Positions 14,101 through 26,100 of a stretch of DNA of 64,000 nucleotides are shown here, one piece after another. This stretch comes from Caprimulgus europaeus. Its lineage: Eukaryota > Chordata > Aves > Caprimulgiformes > Caprimulgidae. Location: positions 51,841,537-51,905,536 of the forward strand of contig OU015525.1 of assembly GCA_907165065.1 (NCBI GenBank), read 5' to 3'. Below the pieces are notes generated by a model. That model was not told where the DNA came from. It worked only from the letters and a program-made list of their open reading frames with translations, and made no database searches. Within the stretch, counting starts at the first letter, position 1. The number at the start of each line of letters is the position of its first letter. A program made the translations under genes and the position numbers.

Positions 14101-14830
14101 TCATACTGTCCTTCCCTCCTTGTTAATCTTGACAGCTGCCACAGTTTCAGGTCAAGTGCCTGACCACAACCAATGTCAGATTTTTGTGAGCTGCATTTGA
14201 GTCACAGGATGTACATTACTGACATAAGGGACATAAGAACATCCTCATGAGTGCTTACATTTCCTGTGTATTTTGAAATCTATTGTGGAAAAGTTGCTGC
14301 TCTCCTACATAACCTCAGGAAACTGAAGTGTGCAAGAGAATGCTAGTGGTACATTATTCACAAGGGGATTACTGTAGTTTACTGTATTATGGCAAACATA
14401 CCTTTCTAGCAATGTCAACTGAATCTCCAACGCCACTCTTGGTTCCTTCTTGGTGTTCCTCTCTGCTGCTGTTGGCCTTTACTTCTTTGAGACTCACCTC
14501 AGGGCATCCCTGACACAGCCGCTTCTCAGGAGCTACAGCTCTATGGGGCTCAGAAACATCAAAGAACTCCTCCCGAAACACGTATCTTGTTTTTGCTGCT
14601 TTACCTTCTGTTTCTATCACATGCCCAGGACCAGGAATAGGACCATCTCTCGATGAGGAGGTGGCAGCAAAGGTAGAAGTAGCATGGTAATCTCCAGCAG
14701 AAGTGACAGAAGTATCAAGAGTGGCATCACCAGGGTATGCAAAGGAGTCACAGATCTCATAGCCGCACTGGTTGATGAAAGAGAGGTGATCCACGAGCCA
14801 ACCTGCTGCCAGCCGATGTATCACAGACAT
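5111..14830 (-). CDS. METTL4: METTL4, MT-A70 family adenine N6-methyltransferase (3' end missing)
   Basis: Seven coding exons are readable on the minus strand: 14862-14402 (ATG at 14830-14828), 13638-13576, 11167-10801, 8641-8572, 6299-6125, 5911-5805 and 5199-5111. All have AG/GT borders and the frame is kept throughout, giving 433 codons plus one base. The N-terminus reads MSVIHRLAAGWLVDHLSFIN, as in vertebrate METTL4. Exon 4 of the gene holds the conserved LMGQKYLVPPKSSFLLSDIS stretch. The catalytic DPPW motif of MT-A70 methyltransferases is at about residues 297-300 (exon at 8641), followed by APNCLVVTWVTNRQKHLRF and EWHWVK. Known family role: S-adenosylmethionine-dependent N6-methylation of adenine, reported for m6Am in U2 snRNA and proposed for mitochondrial DNA. 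The final coding exon of about 45-50 residues was not found in 1-5110 and is inferred to lie left of the window. A second ATG directly precedes the chosen one; the chosen start matches the family N-terminus. Confidence 0.96.
8036..8455 (-). mobile_element. Solo ERV LTR (410 bp) in METTL4 intron, 5-bp target duplication
   Basis: GCTAG occurs at 8036-8040 and again at 8451-8455 and brackets a 410-bp element. It runs from TATTGTGGTTTAACCTCAGC to CCAAACCCAGGACA, so on the minus strand it starts TGTCCTGGGTTTGG. On that strand it carries the LTR TATA-like TATATAAA and the TGACATCAT region typical of avian class II-like LTRs. The plus-strand first dinucleotide is TA rather than TG, a likely point mutation. 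The right end lies only about 120 bp from the donor of the DPPW exon. The LTR is in the same orientation as METTL4. Confidence 0.88.
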
Positions 14831-15577
14831 CATAGCTCGTCTTTTCAGGAAAAATGAACTCCCTGAAACCACAGCCAGTAATCATACATGCTTCCTGGAG
14901 CAAAATCCTCCTGTGAGAATTTTTTTAAGAGTTCATATTTCAGAATTATCACTGGTTAATAAAGTAGCATCTATCTTCTAATAGACGTTTCCATGCACAC
15001 ACAGGATACACTGTAGAACCTCCTGAATTAGCTGATTTCCCCATTACATCTTCTGTTTCCTCCCTATTTCACTTTTTTAATAGTAAAAAAGTTTTAAGTA
15101 AGTTCATATAACTTTATACGGGATAGATTTACTCTAACATGACTCTTTTAACAAGTCAGACAGCAGCATTGTAACACAGCAGTTACATAAACCCTGACTT
15201 TATCTGACAGCGCTCCGGAGCAGTAACACAAGCAGAGGGGCAGCCGCGGCAGCAGAGCCCAGGCCGCAGTGCCGGTGGCCGCAGGCACACAGAGCCCGGG
15301 AGCTCAGCCTCCTCCCCACACCGCCGCCATCTCCCACGGCCGCTCGGCGGGCAGAGCAGCCTGACGGCGCAGCACCCTCCTCACCGTCGCGGTGGGAACG
15401 AGCCCCGCGGAGCCGGAGGAGAGGAGCTGGTGGAGCCTGTGCGCGGGGCTCGGCACGGCGGTTCCGAGCCGTTATGGCGGTAGAAGGGGAGAGGGCCACC
15501 CTCCGCCACCGTCCCTCGCCGGGGCTGGAGAAAAGCCGCGGGGATGGCCGCAGCACGGCAGCTCCTCGCGCACTCAC

Positions 15578-15620
15578 CGCCACTGCGCCGCCTCCCGTGA
15601 GCGCCGCCATCTTGTTGTAC
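15578..15620 (-). other. METTL4: METTL4 exon 1 (mainly 5' UTR), 3' end at 15578, with short upstream ORF
   Basis: On the minus strand GCAGTGGCG is followed by GTGAGTG, a strong splice donor, so the first exon should end at 15578. It joins the acceptor at 14864-14863. An ATG at 15610-15608 (CAAGATGGCG context) opens an 11-codon reading frame. After splicing, five more codons and a TGA follow, so it closes before the METTL4 start and forms a 16-residue upstream ORF. The transcription start is not known. The same bases form a YY1-type site, so the ATG may lie right at the transcript's 5' end or outside it. The right boundary given is approximate. Confidence 0.6.
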
Positions 15621-15782
15621 GGCCACGACCCTTTCTCCTCAGCGCGTCTAGGGACAGCGGGCGGCTCGCGAGCGAGCGAGTGGCTATAAAAGCGGAAGTG
15701 ACGACACACTCTCACGCCCCTTCACTCCTTACCCTGCCTCTCCGCCGCGATGCTGTGCGCTGTGGCGCGCTGCGTGACGTAG

Positions 15783-15800
15783 TTGGCGGGCAGATTTGAA
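15783..15800 (+). promoter_or_regulatory. CDE/CHR-type cell-cycle element upstream of NDC80
   Basis: TTGGCGGG (15783-15790) is followed by a 4-base spacer CAGA and then TTTGAA (15795-15800). TTTGAA is the canonical CHR bound by LIN54 of the MuvB/DREAM complex, and a GC-rich CDE four bases upstream is the classic arrangement in G2/M genes. This fits NDC80, a mitotic gene known as a DREAM-type target. It lies about 30 bases upstream of the inferred exon 1 donor, close to the expected start of transcription. Confidence 0.6.
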
Positions 15801-15830
15801 ATTGAGAGGAAGGTGTCGGCGCCGCTAACG
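15801..15830 (+). other. NDC80: NDC80 non-coding exon 1 (5' UTR, approximate start)
   Basis: GCCGCTAACG is followed by GTAACGG at 15831, a usable GT donor at the right edge of the promoter elements. The NDC80 start codon sits in the next exon only 10 bases after its acceptor (AG at 17095-17096), so an upstream non-coding exon is required. The 5' end is unknown and the donor is inferred. Other GT dinucleotides in the island could serve instead. Confidence 0.45.
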
Positions 15831-17106
15831 GTAACGGCGGGGTTGCTGGGATGGGTCTCTCCGGGGCGCGGGCCTTCTCCGCCGAGGGGGGAGCGCGGCC
15901 CCGGGGGGCCGTGAGGCGGGCGGCCCTCGGGAGCCGTTGTCCGCGCTCTGGGGGAAAGCCGCGCCCGGCCCAGGGGCGATCGGGAGTGTCGGGCTATTAG
16001 TGTCGGCGTGTAAATGCCACTGGCTTCCCTGTTTGCCTTTGGTGCGGTTTAAACGCGCTGTCAGTGCCAGTGGATATAGCTGTGCCCGGTTCTGCTGCGC
16101 TCCTGCCTTTGTTCTGCTGGCGTGTTGACTCTAGCAAGCTCTGCTCTTAAATTGGTTGTTTGATATGCGTGCGAAAATTTACTCTGCCTGCGGTGGAACA
16201 CTGGTAAAGTAATGGAAGAATACAGCCTCTTCCTCAGAGAAGATGAGGTCAGGGATAAGCTGCCCTATGCAGTGGGCCTAAGCTAAGCTTTTGTCATGGT
16301 TTGTGGAAGCAGAACTAGAATTGTGATCATGAAACACAATTTATATTCATAATGTGTCTTGGTCATGTTTATAGTGAAGGTGTTTTTGATTAGTTATAAT
16401 TTAGTCATTTGATCCCACTCCACAAATAAAATAGATTTTCTGTAGAGGACAAAAGTTGGCATTTTTTGTAGAATTCACTCCATTTACCTCAAAATCCCAC
16501 TTAATATCACTGTGGGGACAGTTCAGTACTTCCAGTTTGATTTATATTTTGTCTGTGTAGTCTGAAAATAGCCATACTCTTATGTCAGAATAGCCTTTCC
16601 AGTTACTGTGCTGTGGTACTGTTAGATCATTTGCAAAATCAATAACCAGGCTCAGAATTAGTGGTAAGGAACAGATGGATGGCTGGAGTTCTGATAACAG
16701 TAGTCATGTTAGTCTGGCCTTCCTACCAGCTGACAGGACTGACAAAACTTCCTGAGCCATTTTGCTTTTGGAACCTGTAGGTTAGAAATGACCAGATATA
16801 AATGAAGGCAAAATAGTAAGTTTGGAACAAGCACTGGCACTCTCATCAATAAAATAGTTAATTTGAAAGGCTGTGGCTGGTGCTATGTAGTTCTGGAGTC
16901 TTGACATACAACTGGTTGGTTTTTGTTCGGTTTTTTTAAGAGAACCGGTATTTCTGGAAACTGTCTGTCACACTGCTTGGCCCAAAGTACAGTTCTACAT
17001 GCTTATTCTGACCCTTTAGAAAGTCTTTGTGTTGTTTAAAAAATGAAATACTCTTAAATCCTGGATTTTTCAAAACTGACAGATTGTGATTTACAGTTTA
17101 GTCACA

Positions 17107-20100
17107 ATGAGACGAAGCTCAAGTATTGCCGGAAGCAGTGGTCGGCAATCTATAATGGCACTGAGAGTACAGGACAACAACAAGATGGGTCTTCAAACAC
17201 CTCAGATGTAAGTGTTGGTGATCATCTTGCTAAGAATAGGTATATAAAACTAACTCCAAAGAGATTTACTGTAGTGTGTTTGAGTGTGTGAGTAGCAACT
17301 GAAAAAAAAAAAAATCCAGAACGAGGGAGCAGCAAAAATAAAATTCCCTGCAGCCAAAGATGCTTGCACAAATGCTTCAGTTCTGCAAAAAACTCTTTAA
17401 TCTATTTGTGTAGCCAAGATGCATTTCAGGTGGTTACACTTTTTCCTGCTTATTTCTTAGGAGGTGGCTGGGTGCATGTGTGGAAAAAAATGTATAATTA
17501 TAAATCTTGCAGAAGTAGTTTTGATAATGGTCAAATAATGCTTTTTTATTAAATAATTAAAATCAGTTGACTTTTCTAAGGTGCTACTATGCTGAAGATG
17601 CTTAGGGATTTATGCGTGTGTTTATAGTTTTCTTACATGAGCAAAAGATGAAATGGTAGAAATAATCACTTGAATTCTTCTCCCTGTCCCTCAGGAAGGA
17701 TAGAGGTACGTTTGGGAAGCTGAGCATGAGCAAACCTACACCTGGAACTTCGGAAAGGAAAGTCAGCTTTTTTGGGAAGAGGTATTAATAGCTTTAGATC
17801 TCTGTACTGTAAATTAAAACAATAACAGTCCCACATAACTTTGTAATTTTTCTCTCCTGATAGATTTCCATCATAGGGAATAATGGATCTGAGGCCAGCA
17901 GACATTCAGGTCTGCCTTCCTCCACTCTGATGACTGGACAATAATGCTGTGGAGTAGGAATTGCTTTGAGAGCTCTTCTTTGAATTATATGCACTGCAGA
18001 CCTTAAGAGGTCCTCAATACATATACTCTGCCTTAGTTTCTTCTCTCTAGGATGCAAACATTCTAAAATTTTATTGTCTTTCAGCTTGCTTCATGGCTTT
18101 CTATGTGTTTATGTCTTGCAGGTATCGTCTTTCATAGGCCCCACTGTTGCAGGGATCTATTCCTTTTAAGTATTCCCTAAATATTTTAGTCTTTCTTTTC
18201 GATCACCCACATTATTTTGTTTCTTCATATTTGGGGTATTTTTCTGCTTTATCAAACTTTATTTCTTTCAATAAGCTGAAGAAAATACTCATCTAGGATG
18301 CAGTAATCCCTGTGTTGTTTGTGTGAATCACGGCTTCCAGATTGATGTTGTTTTTGCAGTCATCTTAAATCAAGATAAACCTTTGGGCATCCCTTTGCAT
18401 AACAAATGCAAAAGAAACTTTAAATTAGCAATTGTAGTGACGTAAACATTAAGAGAGTTCTTCTTTATACCTATTGTCACAAGAACTGTACTTATTTTTT
18501 GTTCTTAGAACTAGTGGGGCTGGAGGTTCACGCAACAGTCAGTATGGTGTGTTCGGTACAGAAAAGATCAAGGATCCCAGGCCACTTCATGAGAAGGCGT
18601 TCATCCAACAGTGTATCAAGCAGCTTTGTGAGGTAACTTATTAACTTATTCTAAATGTACATTATTATGTGTAAGATGCTAATAAAAATATTTATTTTTC
18701 ATAGTTTCACCTTTAGATTTTCTTCAGTGACTGATATGCCATGTTTCTTTTTCTCAGTTTCTTGTTGGGAATGGTTATGCCCATAATGTTTCCATGAAAT
18801 CACTACAGTCTCCATCAGTTAAGGACTTTTTAAAAATCTTCACTTTTATCTATGGATTTCTCTGCCCTTCTTATGAGCTGCCTGACTCAAAATTTGAAGA
18901 GGAAATTCCCAGAGTTTTTAAAGAGCTTGGGTAAGATGACTATTTTTAGATATGATACAGATAGTAGAAATTTAAAAGCTAAGAATTCTGCATGATAGCT
19001 GGGGAGAATGGATAGGCTTCTTTATTCAGATGAGACTCTGCAGCTACAATGCTATGATTATTTTGTTTTACTTTCATTTAGCTCTAAGTTTACTCTCTGA
19101 TTCTAGACTCTACTATATATTTTATATTTGAAGTTGCAGAACTATAGGCTCTTGGAAGCTTGCTTTGTAATGTAAAATCTAATTAATTATCTTTAATAAA
19201 CTTTAAAAGACAGATTTTTATTTTTTTTTTGACAGACTCTTCTGGTTCATTCTGTTAAAATCCAAGAACTAAAAAAAAATTTCAGAATGTTGGATCTAGT
19301 TCGTTTAGTTAAAAATATTTTTTCCTGTAATTTCTTTCATTCTGCTTTCAAAGCAGTGAGTGAAAATAACAAAAATGACCACTGAGGTGAAAAAAAACAC
19401 TAAGTAGCTGGGTGTTTTATTTCTAATCTTGTTCAGTAAGTGTTTGGAATCATTAATGCACCAACACTTTACAAGAAAATCCTCTGCTTGTTGATAATGG
19501 TGAATTTTCAGTCTTATTAAAGAAAAACCTGAAGTGTATTTTACTTCTGTAGATTTGAGCCCATTGTGGTGTCAAAGTGCCAGGGCTCCTTAGATGTAGG
19601 TATAAATCTGTTCTATTCACTTCTCGATATTTTCGTAACATTTTGTTTTAACCTATAACGTTTGAAACTGCTGACCTAGCTGAAATGTTGAAAAGGAAGT
19701 TGCTCTCAAGAGGCTTTGCTCTGCTGCACCAAGAGTGTAATCTTAGATAAAAAGACTTATTTTGAGAAGCCACTCTGAGTTGTCTTTTGAGAGTTAGAAA
19801 ATGGACTTAAATAATTAATCTTTTTTTTTAATTCTCAGGCTGAGTGACTCATGAGCACTTGTTTAGAACTGTCAGTTTATCAGTTGCTTCTTGTCCTATG
19901 TTCTTAAAATAACTTTGGGCAGCTGTCAGTCTAAAGATGGAATAAGAACTGCCCTTCTGTGTTCCTTGATTTGTAGAAGATTTTGAGAGAATGTCTGTAA
20001 TTAGCAGCATAGCCTTTGTGTGTTCTGTAATTATAGGAAATATTAGTACTTTGATATACAGCTATTCTGAAATTCTTTTCAGTAATTGCATGACACTAAG

Positions 20101-23100
20101 CTGATTGTCAGCTACTTTTCTGTTTTCAGAGTGCATTTGACCCACAAAGCAAAAATCTTGCCATCTAAGAACAGAACTCATAGTATCAGTTTGTTTTCAT
20201 ATGTTAGGCAATCCTTTAGACTTACACACCTAGTTTGGAAATCTAAATATCATCCACTGGACTGTTACCTCCCTCCTTTGTGTTTGTTGCCTTTCCTTTG
20301 AGGTCTTTGTCTCATCATGAATCACCTCATGCTCACAGGGCACCCGCTCCTTTTTCCTTAGTATTGCAGTGTCCATCTCTCTTCCCATAGGAGCTTCAGA
20401 AGGAGAAAGACAGATCTGGCTGCTACCAAGACCAAGGCAACATACTAAGCTGAATGGAAAGGGGCTTAGGAGTGTGTGAAGGAATAATTCACGCTTTTTA
20501 TATGAAGCCTTAATTGTTCCTGATCTTTGGATATGCAAAAAAAAAGTCCCTTTCTTTGGTCATTTATTCAATAGCTAGCCAGTTGAGGGAGATAATTGTC
20601 CCACTCCGCAGCACAGTGGTGCAGCATCACCTCAAGTTCTATGTGCAGTTTTGGGCACCTCAATATAAGAAGGACATTGACATATTAGAGTGTGTCCAGA
20701 GGAGGGCAACCAACATGGTGAAAGGTCTCAAGGGCAAGACTTATAAGGAGCAGCTAAGGTCATTTGGTTTGTTCATCTTGAAGAAGAAAAGGCTGAGGGG
20801 TGACCTCATCACAGTCTCCAACTTCCTCAAAGACGGCGGTGGAGAGGGAGATGCTGATCTCTCTGGTAACCAGCGATAGGACATGAAGAAAGGGAATGAA
20901 GCTGCATTAGGGGAAGTTCAGGTTGGACCTTAGGAAAAGGATCTTCACTGAGAGGGTGGTTGGTCACTAGAACAGGCTCCCCAGGGAAGTGGTCACAGCA
21001 CCAAGCCTGTCAGAGTTCAAGGAGCATCTGGACGATGCTCTTAGTCATATGGTTTAGTTTTAGGTAGTCCTGCAAGGAGTCTGACTCGATGATCCGTATG
21101 GGTCCCTTCCAACTTGAGCTATTCTGTGAGCCACAAAATGAGAAACCCGTGATAACTGAATAAAATAGCCCTATAAGAACTCAATGTATCTCCCTTGATG
21201 TACAGTATAAGGTACAATTGAGTATGTTCTTCCTTCTGTGCCTTGATCTACATGTAAAAATGTGCTGTTTTGTTTTCATCAGTGTTTGCCACAGCTGTTA
21301 AAAATGTATTTTCCCTTGCCTTGTAGGTACCCCTTTCCTTTGTCAAAAAGCTCCATGTACACAGTGGGAGCACCACACACGTGGCCTCAGATTGTGACAG
21401 CTTTGGTTTGGTTAACTGATTGTGTCAAGGTAGCATTTGTCTTCTTTAAGCTAAATAGTTCCTCTTTTCAGGCTGGAATGTTAGTTTCAATACAGATCTC
21501 GCATGCTTTCTAAATATCTCTTCGAAATTTATATAAAGAAAAAGGTAGGTGTTCTTACCTGCCAGCTGGGAGCTAGCCCTTAACCTTACTTTTAATAACT
21601 TTTAAACTGAGTTTTTAATGTTATATTATTATAATAATATTTTTTTACTGTGTGCACTGGAGCAATTTTGTGTATGAGAAAGGTGGGGGGGGAAAGATGA
21701 CTTATATATAAATAAAAATATGAAAAGTTAAGGGTATAATCATGTGTCTTCAGTGCAGATCTTCTTATGACAACTGCTATTTTCTCCTAAATTTGAAGTC
21801 TTAAGGATGGAATTTTCAACAGCAAATATTCAAGTATCTTGTGATTGTTGTGTAGAGCGTTTGTTTGAGTGGGGTTTTTTGTTTGGCTTTTTTTTTTTTT
21901 TTAATAGTGGTAACTGTTGCTGCTTCCTCAGATCTGAGCAGAATTTGGAATCTGTGACAGTTCACCACTGCTGAACTGGGCACACATGAAAATCTCATCC
22001 TTTATGCTGAAAAGACATGTTTGATTTAGCGAGGCAATGTGGCAGTGATGAACGTCCAGTTGATGCCTCTTCATCTGTGCTTGTAGTCAACTAAACACAG
22101 GCTTATTACCCTGATGTAATTGGTCACATAATGAAGCAGCACCCTGCTTGCTGAAATCCTGATCCAATGTTAATCTGCTTCTTATTATGAACATGAAACT
22201 AATATGAAAACTACTGGAGATCTTAACAGTTGCTCTTTGTATGTACGCCTGTGCCTTTCAGTTGTATGCTGCCATGAGGGAAAATGCACCATCGTTTGAT
22301 GATGGACAGAGCTGGGGAGGAGAGACGGATGATGGAATTGTACATAATAAGGTACTATAAAAAGTAAATTATTATCAAATTGCTCAACTGAATTTTGCCA
22401 TATGCTGTAACACCACAATTTAAATATATGACACAACAATTTTAACTGTATTTATGTATTCTGTTCAGTTTTATATTCAGAGTTCTCTAGGAAGTATAGT
22501 AGCATTATATAAAAAACCTGATCAACTGGTTTCCTGAGCAGGCATCACGGCCAGTCTGTTGGTGAAGACTGGGTATTAAATTGAAATGCCTGATTCTTTG
22601 AGTTGCTACTGTTTCTGTTCTCCTTTGAATTCAGGCACTTAAAAATCCAGCAGCTTGCTTTCTTTCTAATTTATAATGGATTACTAGTACTGTTCAGATT
22701 TAACTCAGTGTTAACTCACAGCAGATGTTTGGAAAGGGTTTTATGATGCACCAGAACATTTAATTATAAAATTGCAAAAATCAAATTAAATCAGAATTTT
22801 GGACTAAGGTTACTAAACTGACAGTTGACAAGTAAAAACGCTTTTAAACTAAATGTGCTTATACCCTGATACATATGCATATATGTTGAAACAAAATTTA
22901 CAATACTAGTGTAATTGTTTCTGAAAGATCTGTAATTTAATATCTCCAGTAAATTCTTTTTGGGTAACCTTTCTTTAATTCTAGATCAGTTCTAACATCT
23001 GCACATCTGAAGCACAGTGGTCATATTTACTGAAGAGGTCTGATAAACAGACCTACAGTTTCCATAAACTAGCCTGAGAGGATCATATGCTTCAAGATAA

Positions 23101-26100
23101 TAAATTCTTAAATATTGTATCAACTACCCTTGCTAGGTATCCTAGAAAAATGTATGAAGTATCTCCAGACCTTTCTTAATGTGAATTCTGGATGCCTCCT
23201 TCTTGCTGGATATAATCTGTTGACGTGCTATGTTTAAAGGGAGGGGAAAAAAAGTTGATTTTTACAGAAGTGCAGTCAAACCAGTGAAAGAAATTTTTGG
23301 TGTCTGTTTAATTCCATTGGTTGAGTAGATTTAGACTCTAGATATTTTATGGCCTTTTGAATCATTGAAATGAAAACTTTTGAAATTGTTTTCAGCTTTT
23401 CATGGACTACTGTGTAAAGTGCTACGACGAATTCATGAAAGGGAGAGATTCTTTTGAAGAAATGGATGTAGAAGTGCAGTCAAAATTAAGTAAGTTTAAT
23501 ATTTTAATGAAGTATTTAATCGTGTTACTGGTTTATTTTCTGCTAGTGTCAGTTTTGCTCAGTTTACAAGCAAAAGTTACTTGAGGTAACAGAACCTGAA
23601 ATTCCCAAGTACCTCTCAGTTACTTTGATTTAATTCTCTTCCTATTGTTACTAGCACAGACAGATGGGTCATGCTCTGCTATCAGCTGTACCTGTATAAC
23701 GACTGTTTTCAACGGCTTTGTGACAGAAAAGCAGTATACAGTTTTTCAGATGCAAATTCCATCTACAGAGATTACTTGTTTCTGACAAAGTTAACAATTA
23801 AAAAAAGAAAAATATTACCAGCAGATGCATGTCTGATAAGTAAGAAAGTTCATCTTCTAAAAGCTCTGAAAACAGTCTGCAAGAGTTCCAAACTCCGTTG
23901 TGAAGGTTCCCATGTATGATTCAGCATGCACTTGTCTTTGTCTTCAGGAAGATGGATGTCCTGGTTTTGCTCGGGTAGAGTTAATTTTCTTCTTAGAAAA
24001 TGGTAGTCAAACTACCACAATGGAAAATTATTAAATTTTTTCGACTCATTCATTTCATCACCTGCCGAAATACAAACAGAATATGAGAATAAGGAGAAAA
24101 AAAACAGTTCTTGCTTTCTGTGTCCTCTTATGAAAAGCCAGAGTAAGGACACTTCTGTGGCAAGCTGGAGCCATCAGCTGGAAAGGAAACAAGCTACCAG
24201 ATTGTTACTAGATATTAGTAGGAAAAACTAATCATGCTGTTCTTTAGAAAAAACTGAGGGAAGGGAAAAGATTTCTCAAGAGGCAGTGAAGTATGTGGAT
24301 GAGAGAGGAGTATACAAATCAGACTACCTTGTGAAGCTGGAACAGGCGAAACATCTAACAAGCACTATCGTGTGCTGCGGGCTGTATGACAGTTTGGAAA
24401 CTCTGACCTCACAGGACTGGTTTTGAGCTCTTTTATGACATGAGGACTAAAAAACTAATTTCTTGTTTGATTTGGGTTTTTTTGCCTATTGGCTTTGTAA
24501 TGAAATACTTTTTTATTAATTTGTTGGTTGTTTGGGGGGGGGCTGTTTTAGTTTGAAATAATTGTCCAGATAATGGGTATTTACTGTAGTGAAGCTAAAG
24601 CACAGATATTCAGATTAGGTGATGATATTCAGTGAGATTAATTTGGAAACTCCACTCCTACCCCCTTTTTTTTTTTTTTCTTCCCCCTCAGAGGATTTAT
24701 TTAATATAGATGAATTCCAGATAGAAGGTTTAGCAGCTGACAACAGAAGACTTCATGAAGAGATTGCAAGACTAGAAAAAGAAAAGGAAAGTGAGCCGGT
24801 TAGTAAATCGTGTCTATGCTTGTTTATATGGTGAAGTTGCTGTCATTATTAAACAAAGATACTGATGATAAATTACAACAAATGGAAAATTATTTTTAGT
24901 GCTCTGAGATTTTAAGTAGGCCATGTTATTACTGACTTTATGCCACTAATAGTATAAGGCATTTACTGTGGAGCCTTCAGTCACTATTTGTTTGATATAG
25001 TGCAAGTATTTTCAGGTAATGAGATCTTGCATTGATGAAGTATTAATAAAATACTTGAACCACTTTTTTTTTTTTTTCTGAACTTCAACATTATCTTTTC
25101 CAGAAGTGTTGGTATAAGAACTTCTTAGGGGTTGAGAGCATGGGATTCAGTGGTAATAATATATTTGAAAAGATGGATTCAGCTTTTAGTACATCATGAG
25201 TTTAAAATGGTTTAGTGGCTGTACAGCTGACAAATTGAGACCTCTGCATACTGTGCAAAATGTGCTGCTTCTATTCCCAGCTTTCCTTGCCTTCAGTTTT
25301 ATCCGCCCTTTGTGTATTATTGTACTTAAGTTGTGACTTACCTGTAGTAAGAATTTTCCTAATACAATGCCTAATGCAAATCAAAAATTAAATGCTGAAA
25401 TGCAAGAATTAAGGTACATACCATCTTTTCCACCTTTTTTGTTATTATTTTAAAGATGCTTAGCTTGATTCAGCTGTCAGAGAGATGAAAATTGATTAAA
25501 ATTCTTTAATTTTCTATTTATACTATTGAAGTTGAACAATTACTCTATTGTCTTGTCTGGAAAGCAAGATCATTATTTTACATTAGTCTAATAGTGGTTA
25601 TTCTTTCCATCCATTTACTAGGATCGTAGAGTATCGCTACGAAACCTGAAATCATCTCTTCAAGCAGATGTCCAGAAATACCAGGCTTATTTGGCTAATC
25701 TGGAATCTCATATAGCCATCCTTGATCAAAAAGCAGAAGGTGTTAATGAGGAAGTTGAGACAGCTGGTAAGAAGACCTTGGTCACAAATGGAACAGTGAA
25801 GCTAGAAATAGGCTTAAAATAATTGTAATTCTCAGCTTCAGGATAGAGTGAGATACTTAGTGTATGATAATGCTACAAATAACTTTCCAAAATGGATTGC
25901 TAATAAAGAGATTTTTTATTTTTGTCTGATAGCTGTATGTAGACTAATGAACTACAGATATTATTTACTTATAAAAGTACAGAGACATTAGGTTTAACTG
26001 TATAGGTTGGTATTTTACATCCATTTCACAAATGTTTTGTGAACTTAGAAATGGAAATAGAAGCAATGAAGCAGGAGAATGCCCGGCTCCAGCACATCTT

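Larger units (their letters stand above)
15195..15980. promoter_or_regulatory. CpG-island divergent promoter of METTL4 and NDC80
   Basis: This block is visibly G+C- and CpG-rich against AT-rich flanks and lies between the METTL4 exon 1 donor (minus, 15578) and the NDC80 exon 1 donor (plus, 15831). It contains a YY1-like GCCGCCATCTTG (15603-15614), a TATAAAAG (15685-15692), an ETS-like GCGGAAGTG (15692-15700), a CRE half-site TGACGT (15775-15780) and a CDE/CHR-type element (15783-15800). Two genes transcribed in opposite directions from about 250 bp is a common vertebrate arrangement. The site assignments rest on consensus matching only. Confidence 0.8.

Noticed and set aside
15200-15799. Open frames of 135-171 codons on both strands in the METTL4/NDC80 promoter
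   Set aside because: They lie in a CpG island where stops are rare, have low-complexity Ala/Arg/Pro composition, and overlap first exons and promoter sites.
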